This document shows positions 21,465 to 32,364 of a DNA stretch of 64,000 nucleotides, in pieces (the stretch's first letter is position 1; each line of letters begins with the position of its first letter). A program made the position numbers and the translations under genes. This DNA comes from Meghimatium bilineatum (Eukaryota > Mollusca > Gastropoda > Stylommatophora > Philomycidae). The notes beneath the pieces are model-generated. The model had not been told where the DNA came from. It worked only from the letters and a program-made list of their open reading frames with translations, and ran no database searches. The stretch covers positions 103,005,587 through 103,069,586 of the forward strand of contig CM067322.1 in the NCBI GenBank assembly GCA_034231615.1. Reading direction: 5' to 3'.

Positions 21465-21600
21465 ATGGGACTTAGCCCAGCCAAAATAGGCTAGAAATTA
21501 AGATTGGTCTGGCCATACCTGACATTGACAGTCTTGCTCGAGCAATCACTGGAGCAGAAGTCGGAGATACCAGTCCGAGAGGTGCACCAGCAACCATGGT
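21465..21600 (+). mobile_element. 5'-end-like fragment of the intron-18 non-LTR family
   Basis: Diverged match to the 5' untranslated region of the elements starting at 41746 and 46911: gggacttagcccagcc, aagattggtctggcc and aggtgcacca are kept in order. No coding part follows. Confidence 0.5.
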
Positions 21601-21756
21601 ATCAAACAACACAACTAGATAACTTGTCTTCACAACAAACAACAACAACAACAACATTGTGACATGGCAGAGAGTTAATAACAATCCTTATTAAATATAT
21701 TTTGACTTCTTGCAAGTCTTACAGATAGACTTATTTTTTTACAAATCTTACAGATG

Positions 21757-22185
21757 GACCAATGTCAAACATGGCCCTTGACAAAGAGACTAGCAGAAAA
21801 TATCACAGTTTATGAAATGAGATGTTTGAGGAAAACTATACATGTCACAAGAAGATATCACAGGAGAAATGAAGATATCAGGAAAGAAGTAAAGATTATC
21901 TCAAGTCAAAACTACATCGAGAGGCAGCAAACCAGATGGTTTGGTCACATCATGAGAATAGAACCTACACAACCAGCCCTTCGTGCATATATAAGCAAAA
22001 AACCAGGCTACAAGGCTTGAGGATGACCAAGAACTAGATGGGCAGAGACAAAAAAAACATCAAATAGACACAGGCTTACAATGGCCAATGCAGCTCAAAT
22101 GGGGAAAAAAAATTCCCTTATGAATTCCCCTATGACACTTAATGACAGAAGTAGAAATGACAATAGATAGATAGATAGACAGATG
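21757..22185 (+). mobile_element. RTE-type element, 3' fragment with GATA tail
   Basis: Encodes QCQTWPLTKRLAENITVYEM, RCLRKTI, then IERQQTRWFGHIMRIEPTQP and a broken GRPRTRW segment. It ends in a (gata)n tract at about 22165-22185, the expected simple-repeat tail. Confidence 0.8.
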
Positions 22186-22294
22186 GACTAGTTAGACTTC
22201 TTACAAGTATTACAGATTGACTAGACAGATTTTTTAAAAGTCTTACAGATGTACTTCTTACCAAGTCTTACAGATAGACTTCTTATAAGTCTAT

Positions 22295-22400
22295 CTTTTG
22301 TATTTCTTTCAAGTCTATCTGTAATATTTCTTACAAGTCTATCTGTAATATTTCTTACAAGTCTATCTGTAATATTTCTTACGTCTAGTATCTGTAATAT
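22295..22400. repeat. 24-bp minisatellite, about 4 copies
   Basis: Units of acaagtctatctgtaatatttctt. Diverged copies of the ttacaagt...acagat theme extend back to about 22195. Confidence 0.85.
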
Positions 22401-22594
22401 TCTTACTTATAAGATTTTATAACAAAAATAAACTCCTCAAAATCATATGGAATGTAATGAATAATACAATTAACAGAGAAATTACTGAAGAACATTTGGT
22501 TTTTATTTAAAAATACAACAGAAAATAAGAAGCTGTATTAGCTGTTTATTGCCTGATACTGGAGCTGTAATTAGACATTCAATAATCATGTACT

Positions 22595-22752
22595 ATATTA
22601 ATCTCCCATATATACCATCTCATGTCTTAGATTAATCTCCCATATAGACCATCTCATGTCTTAGATTAATCTCCCATATATACCATCTCATGTCTTAGAT
22701 TAATCTCCCATATATACCATCTCATGTCTTAGATTAATCTCCCATATATATA
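22595..22752. repeat. 37-bp minisatellite, about 4 copies
   Basis: Units contain tctcatgtcttagattaatc and then tcccatatataccatc. Confidence 0.9.
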
Positions 22753-22754
22753 GG

Positions 22755-22940
22755 GTAGTTCATATGTGATGTCAGCAAAGACGGATGTTTTGGACCATTG
22801 GCACAAATACAACACAAGGCATCATAATTCCATTCTCTGGACTACATTCTGCTAGAAATCTAATAGGACCATGAGAGATACAGCTATAAGAGAGATGCAG
22901 AGGGAGTTTGAGAATGAACGCTGAAGAAGAAGATTTGACA
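22755..22940 (+). mobile_element. SINE-like dispersed repeat, + copy
   Basis: Carries the 3' half of the family: ggaccattggcacaaataca, ccattctctggactacattc, then gagtttgagaatgaacgctg and gaagaagaag as tail. Confidence 0.65.
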
Positions 22941-23139
22941 CTGAAAAAATAATGTACGACAGTGAATAAATTTACCAACACTTCAAAATTTAATGAAATC
23001 AGTGAAAAAGATGTGAAATTATTTTGATCCATGATGAATGTTTCACAGAAGATGCTGGAAATGTATGCTTCTACCATCCAGGAATATCTTGTCATGATGC
23101 TTTATGATTGTAAATGCTTGATATGATGCATCTGAAATT

Positions 23140-23300
23140 TTTTGACTTGACACATCCGACTTCAGCACGGCTTTTGGTCACTTTGATCATATATGGGATG
23201 GAACAGCCAAACTCCACCTCATAACCTTCTTATTCGCCTCTTATGACATGCATGGAATGTAAAGATTGCTGCTATTCTATGCTCCCCTGTCGCGCCCAGA
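23140..23300 (-). mobile_element. SINE-like dispersed repeat, minus copy
   Basis: Reverse complement of the 5' half of 57819-58093: gacacatccgacttcagcac, atgggatggaacagcc, gcctcttatgacatgcatgg. Confidence 0.65.
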
Positions 23301-23445
23301 AACACACAGTCATGAGTAACCCTAAGATGAAGTCAATCCTCTACACATTTTGGACCCCTTTTTTATATTTTTAGTCCTAACTGCGTTATCTTAAACCATG
23401 ATAGAAGCCAAATATTTTCAGTTTTCTGTGTTTCTTGTCAAACAG

Positions 23446-23673
23446 CGCCAGAAGGCATTCAGAAACCAGTAGTAACTGGATATAACACCACCGTGATGAA
23501 GATACAGTGGGCTCCACCACAATTCCCTAATGGACCACCTCCTATGTATAATGTGTGGAAAACAAACATAGCTTTGAGCTACCCAGCTTTGGTAGTCAGG
23601 GGTATTCGTTTCACTGGATCTGGGTATTATGAATTCCCACCTACTGTATTGCCCCAGAATGTGGCTTTCACAG
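23446..23673 (+). CDS. USH2A: Usherin exon 10: half FN3 and linker to LamG1
   Basis: Acceptor AG at 23444-23445; donor gtacag from 23674; phase 1 both sides. Encodes an FN3 N-terminal half (VMKIQWAPPQFPNGPPPMY) that is not completed. Instead it passes into VVRGIRFTGSGYYEFPP and NVAFTG, the start of a laminin-G fold. This same half-FN3/LamG linker (GIRF.G.GY..FP) is diagnostic of usherin. Confidence 0.93.
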
Positions 23674-23819
23674 GTACAGCCATTTTTGTGTCCATGTTTT
23701 GGTAGAATATTAGAATTTGATAGTTCTGTGATGTGTTTGTAGTAGAATGTTATAATGTTAAGTGAGGGATCATCATGTGTTAGAATGTTATATTTTCAAA
23801 AATGCTAATGCATAGAATA

Positions 23820-24055
23820 TTACTTCTAGGTAGTGATGACAACTACATAGAACATTATACTCCTACAGAGCATAAAAAATACTACATAGAACATTACTTA
23901 TGTGGAGCCAATGACTACTACATAGAACATTACTTCTAGGTAGCTGATGACTACTACATAGAACATTACTTATGTGGAGTCAATGACTACTACATAGAAC
24001 ATTACTTCTAGGTAGCTGATGACTACTACATAGAACATTATACACCTACAGAGCA
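23820..24055. repeat. Diverged minisatellite, about 36-bp period
   Basis: Repeats of gactactacatagaacattac with alternating ttctaggtagctgat and ttatgtggagtcaat inserts. Confidence 0.8.
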
Positions 24056-24224
24056 TCAACGAATCAATGTGACCAAAGGAAAAATTGGCTTACTGCCTGA
24101 AATGAAAGATGGATTCACATTCCTGCTGTCAGCATATTACAGGAACATTCATGCTAGAATAACTAAGTAAAGTAATCTTTGACTTCACTGAAGTTGTTGC
24201 AACAAATTAGCGAATCATTTGGTT

Positions 24225-24640
24225 CTTTCCTAGTAGATGGGTCTACAAATTTTCCAGGATGTGGGATGAAATAAATGAAAGAAAGTAGAATAAAATTAAT
24301 TGTGTTCTTCATGTTTCTATGAATTATTTCCCAGGTGTTAAATACTAAACATCAATCCATTGTTTATTATTTACCCCACCAGCTCAATCTGTTGATGGTG
24401 CTTTTCAACAGTGCAGTTCCAGGTAGTCCTTCCCGCAGCGTAGTAGGTCAAGATCATAATATGTGCTTCATCTTAGAACACTTCTTGCAATGGTAACAGT
24501 GACAGAAAGTTGAGCACAACTACGGCAGCCATTTTGTAACTAGAAATGCAGCAGAGTGATGTCACAAATTACTTAAAATTTCCAATCGGTGCAGATTTAT
24601 TAAAAATTGTGAAATGTAGACCCATCTTCTAGTAAATGAC
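24225..24640. mobile_element. Candidate MITE with imperfect terminal inverted repeats
   Basis: Left segment ctagtagatgggtctacaaa (about 24230-24249) is matched in reverse complement by tgtagacccatcttctag (about 24615-24633), with weaker inverted similarity outside. There is no coding capacity, and the target duplication was not resolved. Confidence 0.4.
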
Positions 24641-24899
24641 CAATCATTGATTTCTTAGGATACTATCATCACTACACTTGATAATGATGGAAGTTGAATT
24701 TTATGACGTGGTGAAATATGGAAATTAGTTTCAAGGGAGAGTTGCTAAATTTTTCAGTCACTCTTCCTGATTCAAAGGTTTACCAGTAATAAGATGGATA
24801 ATTTGAGACAGCTGCCAGTATGCAGTGGATAACCAGAGTGTTCTGCTAGTCTTACAATGCCTTGCGTGTTCAAGAACTCTCTACTTGCAAGTGCCATTC

Positions 24900-25135
24900 A
24901 GACCATTGAACATCAGATATTTTATTGTGCCGTCCATTATATCCTGACTTGTCACTGTTTAACATCAGATAATTCAGTGTGCCATCAATCATATCCTAAC
25001 CTGTCACCATTGTGCCATTCATCATATCCTGACTTGTCACCGTTGTGCCATCCATAATATCCTGACTTATCACTGTTGTGCAACATTCTGCCATCATATC
25101 CTGGCATGTCACAGTTGTGCCACATTGTGCCATTC
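24900..25135. repeat. Degenerate repeat, about 30-33 bp period
   Basis: Recurring catatcctgacttgtcac and gttgtgccatc elements, about 6 diverged copies. Confidence 0.8.
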
Positions 25136-25239
25136 GTTACATGATCTTTGTCTGGTGTGTATATATTTCTAGATTAGCATGTATTTCAAAATCTGCCTCA
25201 CAAATTTAATACAGCCTCAAGTGACGACTTTAATTAGTC

Positions 25240-25409
25240 AAATTAAAACATGTTACAGGTATTCACTTGAAATTAAAACATGTTACAGGTATTCACTTGA
25301 AATTAAAACATGTTACAGGTATTCACTTGAAATTAAAACATGTTACAGATATTCACTTCAAATTAAAACACGTTACAGGTATTCACTTCAGATTCAAACA
25401 TGTTCACAG
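25240..25409. repeat. 30-bp minisatellite of the exon 11 acceptor, about 6 copies
   Basis: Units aaacatgttacaggtattca plus cttgaaatta. Each contains ttacag|gtattc, mirroring the true acceptor ttcacag|gtattc at 25408-25410. The final interval is one base longer, so the upstream decoy acceptors would be out of frame. Confidence 0.92.
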
Positions 25410-25538
25410 GTATTCGCTTCAGATTCAAACTAGAAAAGGAAGCAGGTATTCTGCTGTTTACTGCAACTAATACTCAAGAAGAGTTTCTTGCTATCCAATT
25501 TGTCGGCGGCAGACCCATTTTGATGTTTGACACACAAG
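25410..25538 (+). CDS. USH2A: Usherin exon 11: laminin-G domain 1, first strands
   Basis: Acceptor AG at 25408-25409; donor gtaagt from 25539; phase 1 both sides. Encodes RFKLEKEAGILLFTAT, then EEFLAIQFVGGRPILMFDTQ: typical LamG (F....G.L.F......FLA....GR....D). Both ends are engulfed by tandem arrays copied from the splice junctions themselves. Confidence 0.9.
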
Positions 25539-25770
25539 GTAAGTGATGTCACTGTCACTGACAGACCCATTTTGATGTTTGACACACAAGGTAAGTGATG
25601 TTACTGTCAATGACAGACCCATTTTGATGTTTGACACACAAGGTAAGTGATGTCACTGTCACTGACAGACCCATTTTGATGTTTGACACACAAGGTTCAT
25701 GATGTCATTGTTTGTCAGTGACAGGCTAAGGTTTATATTTGACACACAGGGTAAGTGATGTCAATGTTTG
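25510..25770. repeat. 52-bp minisatellite of the exon 11 donor, about 5 copies
   Basis: The last 30 or so exon bases plus donor repeat every 52 bp: gt at 25539, 25591, 25643 (gtaagt), 25695 (mutated to gttcat) and a diverged one at 25751 (gtaagt). Confidence 0.93.
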
Positions 25771-25827
25771 TCAATTGTTTATGTTAATTTCTAATTTGAT
25801 TACTCTTTTTAAAAAAAATGGTGAAAT

Positions 25828-25921
25828 ACCAGTGGCTCAGTGGATAGTGCACTGGCTTTCTAGTTGGATGGACCAGGTTCTTTTGTGTTCATTCTCAAAA
25901 TCCTGCTGACTAACAGAATCA
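25828..25921 (+). mobile_element. tRNA-like SINE head
   Basis: agtggctcagtggatagtgc fits an A box and ggaccaggttcttttg a diverged B box. It is followed by gttcattctcaaaatcctgc, a sequence shared with the SINE-like family. It runs directly into the 21-bp array. Confidence 0.5.
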
Positions 25922-26640
25922 GAATGTGGGTACGGAGAACAGAATGTGGTATGGAGAACAGAATGTGGTACGGAGAACATAATGTGGTACGGAGAACAGA
26001 ATGTGGTACGGAGAACAGAATGTGGTACGGAGAACAGAATGTGGTATATGGAGAACAGAATGTGGTATATGGAGAACAGAATGTTATATGGAGAACAGAA
26101 TGTGGTATATGGAGAACAGAATGTGGTATATGGAGAACAGAATGTGGTATATGGAGAACAGAATGTGGTATATGGAGAACAGAATGTGGTATATGGAGAA
26201 CAGAATGTGGTATATGGAGAACAGAATGTGGTATATGGAGAACAGAATGTGGTATGGAGAACAGAATGTGGTATATGGAGAACAGAATGTGGTACGGAGA
26301 ACAGAATGTGGTACGGAGAACAGAATGTGGTATATGGAGAACAGAATGTGGTATATGGAGAACAGGATGTGGTATATGGAGAACAGGATGTGGTATATGG
26401 AGAACAGAATGTGGTATATGGAGAACAGAATGTGGTATATGGAGAACAGAATGTGGTATATGGAGAACAGAATGTGGTATATGGAGAACAGAATGTGGTA
26501 TATGGAGAACAGAATGTGGTATATGGAGAACAGAATGTGGTATATGGAGAACAGAATGTGGTATATGGAGAACAGAATGTGGTATATGGAGAACAGATGT
26601 GGTATGGAGAACAGAATGTGGTATGGAGAACAGAATGCAT
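25922..26640. repeat. 21-bp minisatellite, about 34 copies
   Basis: Units of agaacagaatgtggtatatgg, with 18-bp variants (ggtatgg / ggtacgg) clustered at both ends. It lacks stops in several frames on both strands, which explains the long repetitive ORFs. Confidence 0.96.
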
Positions 26641-26704
26641 TGTGTCCATTGTTGACTGTTTAACTTAAGTATCTACACATTGTGTCATGGTGTGCAGTAA
26701 TACA

Positions 26705-26748
26705 ACACACAAATGTTCTACTTTCTGGAGTGTTGAAACACACAAATG
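26705..26748. repeat. Left flank duplicate of a split short repeat
   Basis: aaatgttctactttctggag plus tgttgaaacacac; the same unit resumes at 28535-28590, bracketing the candidate transposon. Confidence 0.7.
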
Positions 26749-28534
26749 TCATACCTGTCAACCTGTTGAGACTGAAAACCATAAAATAAGCTATGAAAAA
26801 CCATAATTGAGCATGAATAACTGTAAAATCGTACACAATGGTGAGGGGGCTCTGTCTGCGCACAGTGAAAAAAAAGAAGGTAATTTGGTTTTTTTTTAAG
26901 GGTAGTTTGTCTTTGTGTAACATAGGCAGTCATAGCTTGGGAAAATTATAGAGCACAAAGACTAGGCCTATGTATCTTTATGTAACTTTAATACGAAAAA
27001 ATGAAGAAAAAAAATATGAAAAAGAATTAATACAGAGAATGGATGCTTAGATCTTTTTGAAACTATAACAACTTGTTGGAGTGCTCTATAAAGCGTTTGA
27101 CAATAATTTCAACTATCCATGAATAGCGCAAATCATGCATTTATGATCTGCGGAGATTGTACAACTATGAAAGGCAGAGATCATGCATCTATGACCGGCG
27201 GAGATCGTGCATATATGGCAGGCAGAGATCGATCAACTATGACCGGCATCGATCGTGCATCTATGACCGGCGGAGAATGTGCATCTATCGTGTATCTATG
27301 ACCAGCGGAGAATGTGCATCTATGAACGGCGGAGATCATGCATCTATGACTGGCTGAGATCATGCATCTATGATCGGCAGTAATCATGCATATATGACCG
27401 GCCGAGAATGTCCATCTATGAACGGCGAAGAATGTGCATCTATGAACGGCGGAGATCATGCATCTATGACCGCCGGAGATTGTGCATCTATGACGGGCAG
27501 AGATCGTGCAACTATGACTGGCTGCAATGATGCATTTATGACCGGCGAAGAATGTGCACCTATGACCGGTGGAGAACGTGCATCTATTAATAGTGGAGAT
27601 TGTGCATCGGCTATCGGCGGAGGTCGTACAACTATGACCCGTGGAGATTGTGCAGCTCTAACCGGCAGGGATCGTGCATCTGTAAATAGCGGAGATCGTC
27701 CATCTGTAAATAGCGGAGATCGTCCATCTGTAAATAGCGGAGATCGTCCATCTGTGAATAGCGGAGATCGTCCATCTGTGAATAGCGGAGACTGTGCATC
27801 TATTATCGGCGGAGACCGTACAACTATGACTCATGGAGATTGTGCATCTGTGATCGTGCATCTATAGCAGCGACTGCTTCATTTTCAGTCAGCGGCATCA
27901 TTTTCTCATTTTCCGTTTGTAATTCCTAAAAATAAACATAACGTGACAATAAAATATTGGTTTAAGATAAGTATAAAGATCAGATTTAGGCCTACACAAA
28001 CAAATAACATATTCTATTATTTAACTATAGGCCTACCTACACTACCTAGGTCTAGGAGGCAAACAAAAACTTACAATATAAATTAAACAATGTATATTAT
28101 AGTAGGCCTAGAAACAAAATACATGTGTTACTAGTATTTGTTTACTGTAGATACACTGAGTAACACTGTCAATGCACGTGGACAAATATTCCCTAAGTTC
28201 GGTATAAAGACAACGTCCCCAGCACAGAGAATAATTAAAGTACTGGGTAGTGTGTTAAAAGCATTGTTTCCAACACTACTTCGCCCCAAGACCAGATCAA
28301 ATAAAACCCGCAAACGACACTATTGTGAATAACACCAGTACAAATCACTGTTGCCACTAAAATATATAAAAAAATATCAGTTTTACCACTAAATTTAATT
28401 AAAAAAACCCAAAACGTACAGAACTTCAGAAATTCACGTAAAAAACCCGTAAATGCCGGTGTACGCCCGTAAAGCCATACAGCTTGGAAAAAACCGTAAA
28501 AATTACGGCGATTTACGGGCTGTTGACAGGTAAG
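26749..28534. mobile_element. Candidate TIR DNA transposon, non-autonomous, about 1.79 kb
   Basis: Left end has tacctgtcaac at 26752-26762; right end has gttgacaggta at 28522-28532, a perfect 11-bp inverted pair. The element interrupts a short tandem repeat, with aaatg on both sides as a possible 5-bp target duplication. Near the right end there is a second palindromic theme (ttacggcgatttacggg). No transposase-like frame is seen. The centre is filled by a 24-bp array (27115-27868). The superfamily cannot be named from the ends alone. Confidence 0.45.
27115..27868. repeat. 24-bp CpG-containing minisatellite, about 31 diverged copies
   Basis: Consensus near gtgcatctatgaccggcgga plus gatc. Much more GC/CpG-rich than its surroundings and more diverged than other arrays. 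The period is a multiple of three, giving open frames on + (165 codons, 27370-27867, 8-residue G-D-x-A-S-M-T-G type repeat) and on minus. There is no start context, splice support or known domain, so I do not call it a gene. Confidence 0.88.
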
Positions 28535-28694
28535 AAATGTTCTACTTTCTGGAGTGTTGAAAGACACAAATGTTCTACTTTTTGGAGTGGATGAAGATAT
28601 TTTGCACTGCTGTATGTTTTTCTGAAATGGCCTGAAAAATCTGACTGTGACAGACTTAATATTTCTGTTTATTTTTCTTTTTGTTTTGCTAAAG

Positions 28695-28826
28695 GTTGCC
28701 AGAATATCAGTTATGTCACAACTACCAATGATGAGGGCCTGGTCTACAATGACAAAAAGTGGCACGTTTTTGAAGCTCGTAGAAGTGGAGGATATGGTAC
28801 AGTTATTCTGGACAATGAGTGGAAAG
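28695..28826 (+). CDS. USH2A: Usherin exon 12: laminin-G domain 1, middle
   Basis: Acceptor AG at 28693-28694; donor gtaagt from 28827; phase 1 both sides. Encodes SYVTTTNDEGLVYNDKKWHV, then a GTVILDNEW segment: the LamG 'D..WH.......G...LD' core. VTTTND matches usherin LamG1. Confidence 0.92.
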
Positions 28827-28967
28827 GTAAGTTTTTTATTTTCCCTTGTAAATTAAAAACGCTATCTCATCTGTGCTGCTGCCAGCTCAAAAGAGAGCAA
28901 AAAATAACTAAATTGTTATGTGCCATGAATCTCACCTTTTTTGACTGTATAACACCATGACATTACA

Positions 28968-29065
28968 GCTATAAAGCCAGAGGCAGACCATGTAAAAGAT
29001 GGATCACAGAAATCAAAGAAGCCACAGGAACAAGCTTGCAAACAGGATTTATTCCTGTCAACTAG
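28968..29065 (+). mobile_element. RTE scrap
   Basis: Nearly identical to 16365-16445: ARGRPCKRWITEIKEATGTS. Only the last third of the 3' fragment is present. Confidence 0.7.
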
Positions 29066-29342
29066 TACAGAGTGTCAAATGTGTGCAGAAAATGCTCATG
29101 TTGAATTGAATATTTCCATATTGACTTTTAGTATTTACCTTTAGTCATGCACTATATATATATAGCGCATATTTTATATATATATAAAAAGTGGGTATAA
29201 TTTGGCCAAAATACATAATGTTCCATCTGGAAGTTGATATGGCAACACTGTACTCACCACAGATCTCAATGTTTTGTTAAAGATCTTTACACGACTTTAT
29301 ATACAAGACTGAGAGATAATAATTTGAATATGTTGTTTACAG

Positions 29343-29464
29343 GTGATAGTACTATCCGAGATACTTCCTGCCTAAATTCAAGCATTATTGGGCCTACAAC
29401 TGCTGTCTTTGTTGGAGGTTTCCGTCCAGATTTTCTTATCAGGCGAACAGATGGCTCACGACCA
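29343..29464 (+). CDS. USH2A: Usherin exon 13: laminin-G domain 1, C-terminal part
   Basis: Acceptor AG at 29341-29342; donor gtaaga from 29465. Phase 1 in, phase 0 out. Encodes a C-containing loop and TTAVFVGGFRPDFLIRR: the VGG strand of LamG domains, as in usherin. Confidence 0.92.
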
Positions 29465-29794
29465 GTAAGATTACCTTGTTAATTTTTTCAAAAATCGGCC
29501 AAAATAGACTTTTGTTGGATCTTTATAAAAATCAAAGACTTGATAATAGTTAAATCAATTTTTAGTTTTCTACTGCAGTGTCAACATCACAGGTCATCAC
29601 TTTATTTCACTTTTCATAGTTCTGTGCTAGTATTACTTTACTTCACTTTCTACTTTTCATAGTGCTGTAATAGTATTTATTGAATGGACCAGATTTAATT
29701 CTTGTTTGATACCTTATAATTATTACAATAAATGACTTCAGCAACTCTTGAATGTTGACCTTGAAGAATTGAAGTTTAACTAGAAAATAAGAGA

Positions 29795-30050
29795 AGACAC
29801 GAAAAAATAATAAACTATGAACAAAATTGGTAGATTTATATCGGACATGTACTTAGAAGACAACAGACTACCATTGCAAGCATTAAAATGGGTACCAGAT
29901 GTAGAATAAAAAGAGGAAGATGCAAAAGAGTTCCTGACAGAATAATCATCGAAGAGGGAATGACTATAATTTTCAACAACATGCAAGAATTAGATTGAGC
30001 AGTGTGACATTCTTCATAGATAATATCAAATATAGATATAATGTCCAAGG
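29795..30050 (+). mobile_element. Non-LTR element 3'-end fragment
   Basis: With frameshifts, frames give RLPLQALKWVP, a K.KRGR..., and NNMQELD segments: the 'RLP.QAL.W.P.G.R.RGRP...N..EL' tail of a non-LTR element different from the RTE families above. Weak. Confidence 0.5.
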
Positions 30051-30235
30051 ACATTTTATGTGGATTATAGCTTGAAGCTACAGAGTTACTCTCTATGAAT
30101 GATACTCTCAGCAGGCATTGTGCTGCTTCCTTGAGAGTGATTCAGAACATATGGGAAGCTGAGTGCAGTGAAGTCAATCCTCTATTACTTTTGAACCTTT
30201 TTTTAAAAATATAGATATGTATTTCACCTAATAGC

Positions 30236-30590
30236 ATGGAACCAGGCTCACGGATGAGAAACGGTTCAGTACCCAATGGGCACAGGCACAGCACGTCCAA
30301 TTACACAAGGCAAGTTCATAGACAGTGGAACACCTCGTGCGAGTCAGACGAGAGCAAAAATCGTCTGGGCGAAGAGTCGCCACTACGCGTGCTTGGAGAC
30401 AGATATAGAGGCTGTCACAGGCTAAGGGTAGCCCACCCGAATTGTCAAGGCATGCCGAAATCAGATGTGCTAGGCCTACAAGGCGCATAACGGTGGCACA
30501 ACGTAATCACGCTCCCGGCAGAAATCGCACGGATATCCGTGATGGTTACAATGGAGCGAACGCAAAACAAACAAACCTAATAGCATTAAT
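30236..30590 (+). mobile_element. Dispersed repeat family X, copy 1 (about 340 bp)
   Basis: Shares gttcagtacccaatgggcac, ggaacacct, a gacagata..gaggctgtcacag block, ggcctacaaggcgcataacggtggcac and a final aatgga.cgaacgcaaaacaaac with copy 2 at 37800-38118. AAAC-rich tail. SINE-like or a LINE 3' end; no coding frame recognised. Confidence 0.7.
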
Positions 30591-30659
30591 ACATATTGGT
30601 CGCTGTCTAATGGTCTCTGTCTATTGGTCTCTGCCTATTGGTTGTGTTAATTAAGAAAT

Positions 30660-30985
30660 TTATGTAGCTGTGAAATGTGTGTGTTGTGTCTGTTTCAGTT
30701 GACAAGATCTATATTACATAGTAGCAGAAGAAAGCCTGTTCAAATAGCTTATATAGAAGACATAATGCTGATTCGCTCAGTTAGGAAATTGTCTGACTTT
30801 CATAGCGAGATGGTGTTGTTAGCAGGACCTTCAGTATTTTAACCTTCTACTGCTGTTGATTATTTTTCTTGTTGAAGTTTTCTCTATCACATGATGATGA
30901 TGACCATTTGTTACATGCACTTTTGAAATTCATTTAGGGTTATGTTCTTGACAATGAGTTCGTAGATGGCTAGTAAGACATATTC
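30660..30985. other. Unassigned intron sequence
   Basis: No repeat, array or protein similarity recognised. Confidence 0.5.
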
Positions 30986-30989
30986 TGGC

Positions 30990-31290
30990 CACAAATATCC
31001 TTGGATAGTTCAGGCATGTGATGACCACCTTGGATATTTTTTGCCCTACCTGTGACTTTCTAGCTATTCTTCGCTGTTGAGCTGTGGCATTTCTCCTCTT
31101 TTCACTAAATATTGAGCCTTTTATGGCTGTAGAGCACCATGTAGCTCTATTTTGTGCTAATTCTTCCCATGAATCTTGGTCTAGTTCTTGGTCTAGTTCA
31201 AAAACTTTCATTGAGGTCTTTAATGAGTCCTTGTAGCGCTTCTTTTGAGCATGTATGCCATTCTGCAACTCACCATAGAGGATGTATCTT
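30990..31290 (-). mobile_element. Non-LTR element C-terminal fragment
   Basis: Minus strand: ELQNGIHAQKKRYKDSLKTS, then WEELAQNRATWCSTAIKGS, the same type of tail as 16855-17105 on the + strand. 5'-truncated. Confidence 0.65.
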
Positions 31291-31394
31291 TGGCAGGCTA
31301 TGGTCTGGTATATATACTACATGATCTGCCCAATGAATCTGTGTCTGTATAAGAAAAGTGCCATTGATACGGATACCAGATCACTGTCAACGAC

Positions 31395-31775
31395 AGTGGT
31401 ATGCACAATCTATCTTCCCATCTGATGTTCATATCCTTTCAGAGACCAGTTGTCCATCTAATGTTGATATCCTATAAGAGACCAGTTGTCCATCTGATGT
31501 TGATATCCTATAAGAGACCAGTTGTCCATCTGATGTTGATATCCTATCAGAGACCAGTTGTCCATCTAATGTTGATATCCTTTCAGAGACCAGTTGTCCA
31601 TCTGATGTTGATATCCTATCAGAGACCAGTTGTCCATCTGATGTTGATATCCTATCAGAGACCAGTTGTCCATCTAATGTTGATATCCTTTCAGAGACCA
31701 GTTGTCCATCTGATGTTGATATCCTATAAGAAACCAGTTGTCCATCTGATGTTCATATCTTTTTGCAGAGACCAG
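31395..31775. repeat. 36-bp minisatellite, about 10 copies
   Basis: Units contain agagaccagttgtccatctg and then atgttgatatcctata. The open frame across it is caused by the period being a multiple of three. Confidence 0.94.
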
Positions 31776-31829
31776 TTGTGTAAAAGTATAAGAATGTAAT
31801 CTTGTACTGATATAGGTCTACTATTGCAG

Positions 31830-32007
31830 GTAGAAACAACTCCACTTCAGGGTTGTGTTGATGGATTAGAAATTCTGGTACAGATATACCCACAAGAGCT
31901 TTGGAAGCCAATAAACTGGACACAAGGGTTGACCAATGACCTTGAGGTTCTTAACTGGCAAGGCTGTCCAATAAACTTGGAAGCAGGGTTTCATTTTATG
32001 GGAAAAG
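31830..32007 (+). CDS. USH2A: Usherin exon 14: end of LamG1 and start of LamG2
   Basis: Acceptor AG at 31828-31829; donor gtattt from 32008. Phase 0 in, phase 1 out. Encodes the closing LamG1 segment (LQGCVDGLEI), an inter-domain piece, then LNWQGCPINLEAGFHFMGKG into LamG2. The GC.....I and GCP..L..G..F.G.G pattern matches usherin. Confidence 0.92.
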
Positions 32008-32364
32008 GTATTTATATTGTCAGTTTTTTAATCATCTAAATACCGGTTGCAAACCAGTTGTATTTAAATAAAAAATAGTTTATTTAAAAAAATTTTCAGA
32101 ACAGTGTTTAACATCTACTGATTGTGTCTTAAGAAAGAGGTGGCTGCTTCAGAACTAATGAGCCAACATCAGGTAGCATATTCCAAACAGGATGTAGCAG
32201 TCATCACAGTCATTCGAAAGTTGTAGTTTCTTCTTAAGTTTCAGAATTTTAGACTTCAATAAACAACAGAAAATCAAATGGTTTGCTCACATTACACGAT
32301 TGCTATTACATAGCACCCCCATAAATATTGCCATTACATAGCACCCTCATAAATATTGTCATTA

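Noticed and set aside
25837..26668. Four overlapping ORFs of 220-270 codons on both strands
   Set aside because: Generated by the 21-bp array, which is stop-free in several frames.
30228..30490. Paired 84-86-codon ORFs on both strands
   Set aside because: They fall in dispersed repeat family X, have no recognisable domain, and copy 2 does not keep the frame.
31401..31799. 132-codon ORF with repeated PVVHLMLISY units
   Set aside because: By-product of the 36-bp minisatellite.
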